64,000 nucleotides of DNA from JBBQXH01 sp963710975 (GTDB taxonomy: Bacteria; Actinomycetota; Thermoleophilia; Gaiellales; Gaiellaceae). The position numbers and the translations under genes were made by a program. Location of the stretch: contig CAVQCG010000004.1 of NCBI GenBank assembly GCA_963710975.1, forward strand, positions 1-64,000, read 5' to 3'. Each line of letters opens with the position of its first letter. The first letter of the stretch is position 1. Below the pieces are notes generated by a model that saw only the letters and a program-made list of their open reading frames with translations, had not been told where the DNA came from and ran no database searches. Shown piece by piece: positions 16,315 to 23,817 of the stretch.

Positions 16315-17276
16315 TCCTTGCGGGTGACATCGGAGGCACGAACACTCGCCTCGCGCTCTTCGAGAACGCCGGCGCCGAGCCGGCGGCCACGGAGACCTAT
16401 CCAAGCCGGAGCCACAGCGGGCTCGAGGAGATGCTGCATGCCTTCCTGGAGGCCCATCCCGCCGACATCGAGGCTGCGTGCTTCGGCGTCGCCGGACCCG
16501 TGAGGGACGGGCGGACCGAGACGGTCAACCTGGCCTGGCCCGTCGACGCCAGGGCGATCGCCGGAAGCCTCGGGCTCCCGGCCGTGGGCCTCCTGAACGA
16601 CCTCGAGGCGAACGCGTACGGGATCGAGGTGCTCGGACCCGAGGACTGCGCGATCCTCAACCCGGGAAGCCCGGAAGCGGCAGGGAATCAGGCGGTGATC
16701 TCGGCCGGGACCGGGCTCGGCGAGGCCGGGATCATCCGTGCCGGAGGCCAGCGCCACATCGTCGCGAGCGAGGGCGGGCACACGGACTTTGCTCCCCGCA
16801 CCGAGCTGGAGGTCGACCTCTGGCGCTGGGTCACGGCGCGGTCCGGCCACGCGAGCTACGAGCGGGTGTGCTCCGGGATGGGGCTCGTGAACATCTACGA
16901 CTTCCTCCGCGCACGCTCGGGCGAGACCGAGCCCGTCTGGCTGCGTGAGGAGATGGTCGAATACGACAGCGCTGCGGCGATCTCGAGGACAGCGCTCGAG
17001 GGCCGCGATTCCGTCTGCGTCGAGGCACTCGACCTGATGGTCTCGATCTACGGCGCCGAGGCGGGAAACCTCGCGCTCAAGCTCATGGCGCTCGGTGGGG
17101 TCTACCTCGGGGGCGGCATCGCGCCCAAGATCCTCCCGAAGCTCGAGGACGGGGGCTTCATGCAGGCCTTCGCGGACAAGGGCCGGTTCGTGGAGATGCT
17201 GTCGGGCATCCCCGTCCGCGTCATCCTGAACGACCAAACGGCTCTTCTCGGCGCAGCTCTCCGCGCAACCGCGTAG
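16311..17276 (+). CDS. glk: Glucokinase (Glk family)
   Basis: A 321-residue ATP-dependent hexokinase-fold enzyme that makes glucose 6-phosphate. LAGDIGGTNTRLALFE is the phosphate-1 motif, CFGVAGPV follows, LLNDLEANAYGI contains the catalytic Asp, and SEGGHTDFAPR is diagnostic of the Glk rather than ROK family. GGVYLGGGIAPKI is the adenosine motif. It starts at GTG 16311 inside the stop of the membrane protein. Its product feeds zwf and gnd in the same neighbourhood. Confidence 0.92.
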   Translation: MILAGDIGGTNTRLALFENAGAEPAATETYPSRSHSGLEEMLHAFLEAHPADIEAACFGVAGPVRDGRTETVNLAWPVDARAIAGSLGLPAVGLLNDLEANAYGIEVLGPEDCAILNPGSPEAAGNQAVISAGTGLGEAGIIRAGGQRHIVASEGGHTDFAPRTELEVDLWRWVTARSGHASYERVCSGMGLVNIYDFLRARSGETEPVWLREEMVEYDSAAAISRTALEGRDSVCVEALDLMVSIYGAEAGNLALKLMALGGVYLGGGIAPKILPKLEDGGFMQAFADKGRFVEMLSGIPVRVILNDQTALLGAALRATA

Positions 17277-17319
17277 TCCCTGGCGGCGGCACCCCGCGCG
17301 GGCCGCCCTGGGCGCAGCA

Positions 17320-17325
17320 TAGGCT
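17320..17325 (+). promoter_or_regulatory. -10 hexamer TAGGCT for EamA transporter gene (leaderless)
   Basis: TAGGCT, then cgcgcg, then GTG 17332; no ribosome binding site. Confidence 0.6.
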
Positions 17326-17331
17326 CGCGCG

Positions 17332-18180
17332 GTGATTGCCATCCTCGGTGGGCTCGGCGCCGCACTGGCCTGGACGGTCGCGACGCTGTGCTCGTCGCGC
17401 GCGAGCCGGCTGGTTGGCCCCGCCTCGACGCTGTCGGTGGTGATGCTGACGGGCCTCGTGCTGACTCTGCCGGTCGTTGCTGTCGAGGGTGTGCCTTCTG
17501 GACTCGACGCGGGAGTCGGGGCCTGGCTCGTCCTCGTCGGCGCGGGCAACGTCGTCGGGCTCGTGTTTCTCTACGCCGGTCTGCGGATCGGCAAGGTCGG
17601 TGTCGTTGCGCCGATCGCGTCGACGGAGGGAGCGGTGACCGCTGTGATCGCAGTGGCCGCGGGAGAGCACATCGGTACGGCGGCCGGCGTTGCGCTCATC
17701 GTGATCGTCGTCGGGGTCGTGCTCGCTGCGACGACGCGGGGAGGGGTTCGGGTCGATCCGGCGCGGAGCCGCCGCGCCGTACTGTTCGCGATCGGTGCGG
17801 CGCTCTGGTTCGGCGCAGGTCTCTACGCCGCTGGGCGGGTGAGCACCGAGGTCCCGGTCGGCTGGATCCTCCTGCCCACCCGGGCGATGGGTGTGCTGTT
17901 CGTCGCTCTCCCGCTCGTGGCGCGATCGCGTCTTCACGTGAACCGGAGCGCGCTTCCATTCCTGGTCGTAGCGGGGATCGCGGAGGTCGTCGGTGTCGCG
18001 TCCTACGCGATCGGCGCTCGGCACGGAATCGCCATTGCAGTCGTGATGGCGTCGCAGTACGCGGCGATCGCGACCATCGCCGCATACGTTCTCTTCCGGG
18101 AACGTCTGACACCGATTCAGATCGGCGGCGTCGCGGCGATCGCAGTGGGAGTCGCCGCGATCAGCGCACTCACGGTCTGA
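17332..18180 (+). CDS. EamA-like (DMT superfamily) transporter
   Basis: A 282-residue protein with ten predicted transmembrane helices in two repeats of five, the EamA arrangement. Each repeat ends in the typical GVALIVIVVGVVLAA and GGVAAIAVGVAAISAL helices, and YAGLRIGKVGVVAPI matches the exporter signature. It probably exports a small metabolite; which one is unknown. GTG 17332 is chosen because it follows a TAGGCT hexamer by six bases. The 3' end overlaps the convergent rpiA by 11 bases. Confidence 0.85.
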   Translation: MIAILGGLGAALAWTVATLCSSRASRLVGPASTLSVVMLTGLVLTLPVVAVEGVPSGLDAGVGAWLVLVGAGNVVGLVFLYAGLRIGKVGVVAPIASTEGAVTAVIAVAAGEHIGTAAGVALIVIVVGVVLAATTRGGVRVDPARSRRAVLFAIGAALWFGAGLYAAGRVSTEVPVGWILLPTRAMGVLFVALPLVARSRLHVNRSALPFLVVAGIAEVVGVASYAIGARHGIAIAVVMASQYAAIATIAAYVLFRERLTPIQIGGVAAIAVGVAAISALTV

Positions 18181-18814
18181 GCGTGATGCGCTCGACCGCG
18201 TGGCCGCGGGCGACGAAGATCTCGGCGACGAGCTCGGGCGGGAAGAGCCCGTGCTCGACGACTCCCGGGGTCGCCGAGAGCTGCGCAGCGAGGGCAACGG
18301 GATCGTCGACGGCGCCGCCGTAGTCTGCGATCACGCCGCCGTCGGGGCTGCGCGGCACGTCCCTGAGCGCAACCGGTGCGATGCGTCGCATCGTCGCCGA
18401 GAGGCCGTACTCGAGCAGCTCGACCGGAATCGGCGGGTGCAGCTCGGAGACGGTCTTCGACGAATCGGCGATCACGAGGAAGCGGTCGGCGGCGGCCGCG
18501 ACGACCTTCTCGCGCGTGTGCGCGGCACCGCCCCCCTTGACCAGCCATCCATCCGGCGCGATCTGGTCGGCGCCGTCGATCGTCAGGTCGAACCGATCGA
18601 TGGTGTCGAACGGCTCGACGTGGATGCCGAGCTCCCGGGCGGCGTCCTCCGTTCGAGGCGAGGTCGCGACGCAGCGGAGCGAGAGGCCGCGTCGGGCGAT
18701 CGCGGGCAGGAGGTAGGCCACCGTGGAGCCGGTGCCGAGCCCGACGGTCATGCCGTCTTCGACGAGCTCCGCCGCAGCCTCGGCAGCGAGCTGCTTCTCG
18801 TGCTCGATGGTCAC
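18170..18814 (-). CDS. rpiA: Ribose-5-phosphate isomerase A
   Basis: 214 residues. DGMTVGLGTGSTVAYLLPAI binds the phosphate, DGADQIAPDGWLVKGGGAAH is the conserved DGADE-type active-site stretch with KGGG, and ADSSKTV follows, all RpiA hallmarks. It interconverts ribulose 5-phosphate and ribose 5-phosphate. I chose GTG 18814 (reading MTIEHEKQLA); a TTG six codons upstream is possible. It lies between glk and zwf but on the opposite strand, so it is functionally linked to them rather than co-transcribed. Confidence 0.9.
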   Translation of the reverse strand: MTIEHEKQLAAEAAAELVEDGMTVGLGTGSTVAYLLPAIARRGLSLRCVATSPRTEDAARELGIHVEPFDTIDRFDLTIDGADQIAPDGWLVKGGGAAHTREKVVAAAADRFLVIADSSKTVSELHPPIPVELLEYGLSATMRRIAPVALRDVPRSPDGGVIADYGGAVDDPVALAAQLSATPGVVEHGLFPPELVAEIFVARGHAVERITLRP

Positions 18815-18942
18815 CGGGGCATAGTCTCCCAAAGCGCCGGGATGTTGCGGCGGAAACCGTAACGAACCACTGGGCAGCGTGACTGAGTCCCATGTCTCAA
18901 CGGCGGTCCGAGAGGCCGCACCCGACCGAATGTGAGGTCAAC

Positions 18943-20397
18943 ATGAGCTCCACGACACAATCCGCGCCCGAGACGCGCCGCGCCGGCGTTCCAACCCCGG
19001 ACGACCATGTCATCGTCCTCTTCGGCTCGACCGGCGACCTCGCGAAGCGGAAGCTCCTGCCGGGGCTCTTCCACCTGGCCGAAGCGGGTCTTCTTCCCGA
19101 TCGCTACCGCATCATCGGCACCTCCAGGAAGACGTTGACCGACGATGAGTTCCGGGCACACGCCCGCGCCGCAGTCGATGAGTTCGGCCGCCGTACGCTC
19201 ACCGAGGACATCTGGTCGTCCTTCGCCGAGAACCTCCACTACGCGTCCTCCGACGCCTCCGACGCGAGCGAGCTCGCCGCTTCGGTCCGGCAGGCGAAGG
19301 ACGAGATCGGCGGCGAACCGCGGCTGCTTCATTACCTGTCCGTCCCTCCGAAGGCGTTCGGTGGGATTACCGAGGCTCTCGGGGCGAACGGCCTGACCGA
19401 GGGCGCCCGGGTCATCCTCGAGAAGCCGTTCGGCACCGACCTCGAATCCGCGAAGGCGCTGAACGAGACGGTTCACAGTGTGTTCGACGAGTCGAACGTC
19501 TACCGCATCGATCACTTCCTCGGAAAGGAGTCGGTGCAGAACATCCTCGCGCTGCGCTTCGCGAACGGCCTGTTCGAGCCGGTCTGGAACCGCGACCACG
19601 TCGACCACGTCCAGATCGACGTCCCGGAGACACTCTCGATCGGAAGCCGTGCGGGGTTCTACGAGGGCACCGGCGCGTTCCGCGACATGGTCGTGACCCA
19701 TCTCTTCCAGGCACTCGGCTTCGTCGCGATGGAGCCGCCGACGTCGCTCGACGCGAAGGCGCTCGCCACCGAGAAGCTGAAGGTCTTCGAGTCCATGAAG
19801 TCGCTCGATCCGTCCTGTGTGGTGCGCGGCCAGTACGAGGGCTATCTCTCGGAGGACGGCGTCGCGCCCGATTCGGACACGGAGACGTTCGTCGCGCTCG
19901 CGGTCGAGATCGAGAACTGGCGGTGGGCGGGCGTCCCGTTCTTCCTGCGGACCGGCAAGCAGCTTCCGCAGGGCCGCCGGGTCGTCACGATCGCCTTCAA
20001 GGAGCCTGCTCTGAGGATGTTCCCGGTCGCAAACGGCTTCGGCCCGAACGAGCTCGTCTTCGAGATCGCAGAGCCCGGCGGGATCTCGGCGAACTTCCTG
20101 GCCAAGGTTCCCGGCGCGACGATGGAGCTCGGCCCTGCAAGCCTCGACTTCCACTACGAGGAGTCCTTCTGCACGAGGAACCAGCTCGAGGCCTACGAGC
20201 GGCTGATCCACGACGCGATGATCGGCGACGCGACCCTCTTCAATCGCGCGGACGGGATCGAGCGCCTGTGGGAGATCGCGACGCCGCTGCTCGAAGACCC
20301 GCCCCCCGTCGAGCCGTACGCCCCCGGATCGTGGGGCCCCGACTCCGTCCACGAGCTGGTGGCCCCGCGGCGCTGGCACCTTCCCGACGGACGGTAG
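18943..20397 (+). CDS. zwf: Glucose-6-phosphate 1-dehydrogenase
   Basis: 484 residues. VLFGSTGDLAKRKLLPGLF is the NADP-binding GxxGDLA motif, LEKPFGTDLESAKALN is conserved, and RIDHFLGKESVQNILALRF carries the active-site RIDHYLGKE signature with the catalytic His one segment on. It oxidises glucose 6-phosphate to the lactone, first step of the oxidative pentose phosphate pathway. GTGAGGTC before ATG 18943 fixes the start; an in-frame ATG at 18892 lacks one. An inverted repeat follows the stop. Confidence 0.93.
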   Translation: MSSTTQSAPETRRAGVPTPDDHVIVLFGSTGDLAKRKLLPGLFHLAEAGLLPDRYRIIGTSRKTLTDDEFRAHARAAVDEFGRRTLTEDIWSSFAENLHYASSDASDASELAASVRQAKDEIGGEPRLLHYLSVPPKAFGGITEALGANGLTEGARVILEKPFGTDLESAKALNETVHSVFDESNVYRIDHFLGKESVQNILALRFANGLFEPVWNRDHVDHVQIDVPETLSIGSRAGFYEGTGAFRDMVVTHLFQALGFVAMEPPTSLDAKALATEKLKVFESMKSLDPSCVVRGQYEGYLSEDGVAPDSDTETFVALAVEIENWRWAGVPFFLRTGKQLPQGRRVVTIAFKEPALRMFPVANGFGPNELVFEIAEPGGISANFLAKVPGATMELGPASLDFHYEESFCTRNQLEAYERLIHDAMIGDATLFNRADGIERLWEIATPLLEDPPPVEPYAPGSWGPDSVHELVAPRRWHLPDGR

Positions 20398-20399
20398 GA

Positions 20400-20464
20400 G
20401 GCAGCGGCGAGAGACCGGCAAGGGATCTGCCGTCCCTCATGCAGGAGGACCGGTCTCGCTGCCG
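20400..20464 (+). terminator. Inverted repeat after zwf, probable terminator
   Basis: ggcagcg...gagaccgg before the loop pairs with ccggtctcgctgcc after it. There is no U-tract. It lies between two convergent genes, so it may act for zwf or in both directions. Confidence 0.45.
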
Positions 20465-20599
20465 TACCTCTGGACGATGCATGCTATTCGCGCGTACTTC
20501 CGCCGCCGGGCGATGTTGCGGGCGTGGGCCCGCGGCGAGCTCGAGTTCGCGGGCGCCAGGGGCCACAGCCGGCGCCCCAGGGTCACCGTTCGATAGAGC

Positions 20600-21160
20600 T
20601 CAGGCGCGGGAGAGATCGAGCCGCTGCGCGAGCCAGTCCGCCTGGACGCGAGCCTCGCCGGCTCCGTCGTCGCCCTCGAGCAGGTCGCCGATCATGCGGA
20701 GGCCGTACCCGGTGAACGCGGCCCAGCTCACGTATGCGGGTTCCTCCGGAGACGCGTTCGCGTGGATCTCGCAGGTGCCGGCGACTGTGTCGATGGCGTG
20801 AGCATGCGCGGATGCCTCGCGCTCCGCCTGAGTGGCCAGCTCTCGTGCTCTCAGCGAGCAGGTCCGCGCAAAATCGCGGGCTGCGTCATGTGCCCAGGAC
20901 GATACGGGCTCGAGCAGGCGCGCCCGGTTTGCAACGACGACATCGTCACCCTCGACCAGGTCGCCGTCCAGCTCGATCAGCCAGAGCTCGTCGTCGAGCC
21001 AGAACGGCAGGTCCTGCAAGCGGCAGGCGTGGATTCCGCTGGTGCAGAGCTCGACCCGGTCGGTCGTGACCCACCGGCCGCTCCCGGTGCCCGGACGGGG
21101 CCACGAGAATCCGCTGAAGCGACCGACAGCACCGGGCGCGAGGAATTTGTACGCAATCAC
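20600..21160 (-). CDS. Unknown protein A of sigma cluster (DUF7666-like N-terminal domain)
   Basis: 186 residues. The first 90 form a conserved block, AYKFLAPGAVGRFSGFSWP, then CTSGIHACRLQDLPFWLDDE and LWLIELDG, shared with the paralogue at 22433-23104. The rest is alanine-rich and divergent. I do not know the function; the GIHAC..DLPxW pattern resembles a domain catalogued as DUF7666, from memory. GTG 21160 overlaps the stop of the anti-sigma gene and follows GAGGAGGGAG. It is the last gene of the sigma array, so it may be a regulator, sensor or target of the sigma/anti-sigma pair. Confidence 0.75.
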   Translation of the reverse strand: MIAYKFLAPGAVGRFSGFSWPRPGTGSGRWVTTDRVELCTSGIHACRLQDLPFWLDDELWLIELDGDLVEGDDVVVANRARLLEPVSSWAHDAARDFARTCSLRARELATQAEREASAHAHAIDTVAGTCEIHANASPEEPAYVSWAAFTGYGLRMIGDLLEGDDGAGEARVQADWLAQRLDLSRA

Positions 21161-21420
21161 GACGCTCCCTCCTCGGCCGCGTGCCACTCGCGGAACGCCA
21201 GCAGGAAGGTCTCGTGAGCCTCCGGTGAGCAGTCATCCTCCTTGAGCTCTCCGACGAGCTCGAGGGTCTTCTGCATCTGGTCGAGGTAGCACACGCAGCC
21301 GGGGCAGTACACGAGGTGCTTCTCGAAGCGGACGCGGTCAGCCGGCGGGAGAGCCCCTTCCACGTAGTCGGTCACCAGCTCGACGATCTGGCGGCAGGTC
21401 AGCTCGTCCATGAAGCTCAC
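21157..21420 (-). CDS. Zinc-finger anti-sigma factor (zf-HC2), copy 2
   Basis: An 87-residue protein with the HC2 zinc-binding motif: H35 and cysteines in HLVYCPGC, after CRQIVELVTDYVEGALPPAD. This is the anti-sigma domain that masks ECF sigma factors in the cytoplasm. No transmembrane segment, so it is a soluble, probably redox- or zinc-sensing anti-sigma. It starts at GTG 21420 overlapping the sigma gene's stop, and runs into the next gene by the same GTGA overlap. Partner is most likely the sigma factor just upstream. Confidence 0.85.
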   Translation of the reverse strand: MSFMDELTCRQIVELVTDYVEGALPPADRVRFEKHLVYCPGCVCYLDQMQKTLELVGELKEDDCSPEAHETFLLAFREWHAAEEGAS

Positions 21421-22112
21421 GAATCCTCCTGATCGAGGTAGTCCTCGATGTCCGCGCGCACCTTCGAGCGGGCGCGGTGAAGCAGGACGCGCTGATTGCC
21501 CTCGGAGATGCCGAGAAGCGAGCAGACCTCGTCGGACGAGAAGCCCTCGATGTCGCGAAGGCGGATGACCGTCTGTTGCGTCGCCGGAAGGGCTTCGACC
21601 GCGTGCTCGATCAGGCTGCGAATCTCGCGCCCGAGAAGGCGCTGCTCGGGCATCTCGCTCCAGCTCCGTGGGTAGACGTCCCAGTGGCCGCTCCAGGTGG
21701 GATGCGACCCGTCGAGGAAGCGGTCGGGGTCGACGGCCGGATCGTCGCCCTCGCCGGTGCCTGCAAGCGAGGAGAAGGGAATCGTCCGCCCTTCGCGCTC
21801 GGCGCGTGTCTTGGCCGTGTTCGTGAGGATCCGGTAGATCCAGGTCTTCAGCGACGACCGGCCCTCGAAGCGGGCGAGTCCCTTGATGACGCCGACCCAG
21901 GTCTCCTGGACAACCTCTTCGGCCACAGCCCGGCTCGAGACGTACATCATGGCGACCCGGATCAGCGACGAGTGGTACTGCGTGAGGAGATCCGAGAACG
22001 CTCGCTCGTCACCGGCCTTCAGCGCCTCGACGAGGCGCAGGTCATCGGGCGAGGCCCCGGCAGGCGGATCCGGCGTGGCGGGAGGCGCCTCGATACCTGC
22101 CTCCACCATCAC
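21417..22112 (-). CDS. ECF sigma factor, copy 2
   Basis: A 231-residue RNA polymerase sigma-70 family ECF protein. Region 2: YHSSLIRVAMMYVSSRAVAE then EVVQETWVGVIKGLARFEGR and SSLKTWIYRILTN. Region 4: LPATQQTVIRLRDIEGFSSD then EVCSLLGISEGNQRVLLHRA. A 45-residue linker with Trp-rich sequence (WSGHWDVYPRSWSEMPEQR) separates them and is shared with the sigma factor at 23101-23733. Starts at GTG 22112 (or ATG 22109), overlapping the preceding anti-sigma gene. It directs RNA polymerase to a specific promoter set, not identifiable here. Confidence 0.9.
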   Translation of the reverse strand: MMVEAGIEAPPATPDPPAGASPDDLRLVEALKAGDERAFSDLLTQYHSSLIRVAMMYVSSRAVAEEVVQETWVGVIKGLARFEGRSSLKTWIYRILTNTAKTRAEREGRTIPFSSLAGTGEGDDPAVDPDRFLDGSHPTWSGHWDVYPRSWSEMPEQRLLGREIRSLIEHAVEALPATQQTVIRLRDIEGFSSDEVCSLLGISEGNQRVLLHRARSKVRADIEDYLDQEDS

Positions 22113-22393
22113 GGTCTATCGGCTTCCTTCCAGTCGCGGAACGCGTGCAGGAGATCGTTCCGGGCCTGCGGCGAGATCGTCGCCTCATCGACCTGGCCGA
22201 GGAGGCGGATCGTGTCACGCATCTGCTTCAGGTGCCGGCGGCACGGAGGGCAGACAGACACGTGCTCCTCGAAGCGGAGCCGCTCGGCGGACGCCAGCGT
22301 GCCTTCGAAGTACTCGGTGACGAGCTCGACCAGCTCCTGGCAGTTCAGCTCGTGCGGCGAGGCGGTCTCGGACGCGTTCGGATGCGGGTCCAT
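22109..22393 (-). CDS. Zinc-finger anti-sigma factor (zf-HC2), copy 1
   Basis: 94 residues. NCQELVELVTEYFEGTLASA then HVSVCPPCRRHLKQM is the zf-HC2 anti-sigma motif, with H-x3-C-x2-C. It is closely similar to copy 2 at 21157-21420. Soluble. It overlaps the downstream sigma gene by four bases and starts 39 bases after the preceding gene, the only gap in the six-gene array, which would allow an internal ribosome entry or promoter. Confidence 0.85.
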   Translation of the reverse strand: MDPHPNASETASPHELNCQELVELVTEYFEGTLASAERLRFEEHVSVCPPCRRHLKQMRDTIRLLGQVDEATISPQARNDLLHAFRDWKEADRP

Positions 22394-22432
22394 GTCCTGG
22401 ATGACGCACAGTCCATGGGTCGAGCCGAGACG

Positions 22433-23104
22433 TTACAGATCGAATCGCTCGACGAACCACCTGGCCTGATCGCGCCGGATGTCGAAGAACGCACGCTCGT
22501 GATCGGGATGCTTCGCACGGCCGCCCGATGCCACGAAGCCGGCAAGGAACGCGTCCACGTATGCCGCGCATGCTGCCCAGTCCGCCCCGTCGGACTCTGC
22601 ATCGAGCGCGTACTGCGCGACGTCGGCGGCATAGCCGGCCACCAGTCCCGGGAATCCCTCGGTGGACTCGAAGAGGGCGACCAGGGCTGCGTGGAGCCCC
22701 GCGAGGTCGGCGATCCCGCGGAGGCCTTCGGCATCGCCGGAGAGTCCGGACGCGGTCAGCACGTCCGCGGCCTGCAAGGTCGATCGGGCTGTACACACAC
22801 GTGCGAGCTCGACGGCGGTGCCGCCGTTCCAGGCGTCGACACGTCGGATCAGGCGTCCCCGGCGAGCGATCAGCCCGCGTTCCGCTGGGACGATCTCTCC
22901 GTCGAGCTCGACGACCCAGAGCTCGTCGTCGATCCAGTACGGGAGATCGTCCGTCCTGCAGGCGTGGATGCCGTTCCCGCACGAGGACAGCTCACCGCGG
23001 GCCTCCACCCAGGAACCGGGCCCACCGTCGTTGCCCTGCGGCCAGCAAAACCCGGAGAAGAGGCCGATGCCGCCTGCGCTGAGGAACTTGAATGCGCGGG
23101 TCAT
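22433..23104 (-). CDS. Unknown protein B of sigma cluster (DUF7666-like N-terminal domain)
   Basis: 223 residues, paralogous to the protein at 20600-21160. Shared N-terminal block: AFKFLSAGGIGLFSGFCWP, then CGNGIHACRTDDLPYWIDDE and LWVVELDG. The C-terminal half is helical and differs, with ADWAACAAYVDAFLAGFVAS. ATG 23104 overlaps the sigma stop (ATGA). Function unknown. Two copies in one operon, each next to its own sigma or anti-sigma gene, argue that the domain is part of the signalling, perhaps as a ligand sensor. That is inference. Confidence 0.75.
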   Translation of the reverse strand: MTRAFKFLSAGGIGLFSGFCWPQGNDGGPGSWVEARGELSSCGNGIHACRTDDLPYWIDDELWVVELDGEIVPAERGLIARRGRLIRRVDAWNGGTAVELARVCTARSTLQAADVLTASGLSGDAEGLRGIADLAGLHAALVALFESTEGFPGLVAGYAADVAQYALDAESDGADWAACAAYVDAFLAGFVASGGRAKHPDHERAFFDIRRDQARWFVERFDL

Positions 23105-23733
23105 GATCCCTCGTCGAAGTAGTGCTCGAGCGCTCTGCGAACCTTCGACCGGGCGCGGTGCAGGAGCACCCGCTGGTTCCCCTCGGAGATCTCGAGCAGG
23201 TCGCATACCTCGCCGGAATCGAAGCCTTCGACATCGCGCAGCGTGATCACCTCGCGCTGGGCGGGCGGGAGGGACGCGATCGCGTCCTCGATTCGCCACC
23301 GCGCCTCGGTACCCATCAGCCGCTGCTCGGGAAGCTCGCCCCAGCTCGACGGATACGACGTCCACATGTGTGGCCAGCGAGCATCGTCTGATGGCGAAAA
23401 GCGGGCGGGCTCGACAGAGGGCTCGCCGTCGGGCCCCGGCTCCCAGAACGACGAGAAGGGGATGCTTCGGCCCTCGCGTGCGCTCCGTGTCTTGGCGCAA
23501 TTCGTCAGGATCCGGAACACCCACGTCTTCAGCGAGGAGCGGCCTTCGAAGCGGTCGATCCCCCTGAGGACGCCGATCCACGCCTCCTGGACGACGTCCT
23601 CGGCCACGGCGCGGGTCGGCGTGTAGATCATCGCCAGCCGGAGCATCTGGGGCGAGTAGCGATCGACGAGTGTCGCGAAGGCCCCCTCGCTGCCGGCGCG
23701 CAGATCGGCGACGAGCTGGAGGTCACCGTCCAT
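23101..23733 (-). CDS. ECF sigma factor, copy 1
   Basis: 210 residues with the same architecture as copy 2: YSPQMLRLAMIYTPTRAVAE and VVQEAWIGVLRGIDRFEGR in region 2, a Trp-rich linker ending PSSWGELPEQRLMG, and LPPAQREVITLRDVEGFDSG then EISEGNQRVLLHRARSKVRR in region 4. First gene of the six-gene array. The start at ATG 23733 lies 8 bases downstream of TACGCT with no ribosome binding site, so the array's mRNA is probably leaderless. Confidence 0.9.
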   Translation of the reverse strand: MDGDLQLVADLRAGSEGAFATLVDRYSPQMLRLAMIYTPTRAVAEDVVQEAWIGVLRGIDRFEGRSSLKTWVFRILTNCAKTRSAREGRSIPFSSFWEPGPDGEPSVEPARFSPSDDARWPHMWTSYPSSWGELPEQRLMGTEARWRIEDAIASLPPAQREVITLRDVEGFDSGEVCDLLEISEGNQRVLLHRARSKVRRALEHYFDEGS

Positions 23734-23741
23734 CGGGTGCG

Positions 23742-23747
23742 AGCGTA
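23742..23747 (-). promoter_or_regulatory. -10 hexamer TACGCT for the sigma array (leaderless)
   Basis: TACGCT then 8 bases then ATG 23733 on the minus strand. This is the only clear promoter for the whole sigma/anti-sigma array. No matching ECF-type -35/-10 pair was recognised, so autoregulation is not shown. Confidence 0.5.
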
Positions 23748-23817
23748 GTCGAGGCGTCGCTGTAACGCCGCTCCGCACGGCGAGTCTCTACCGCATCGAC
23801 TTGAAGGAGAGGCTCAG

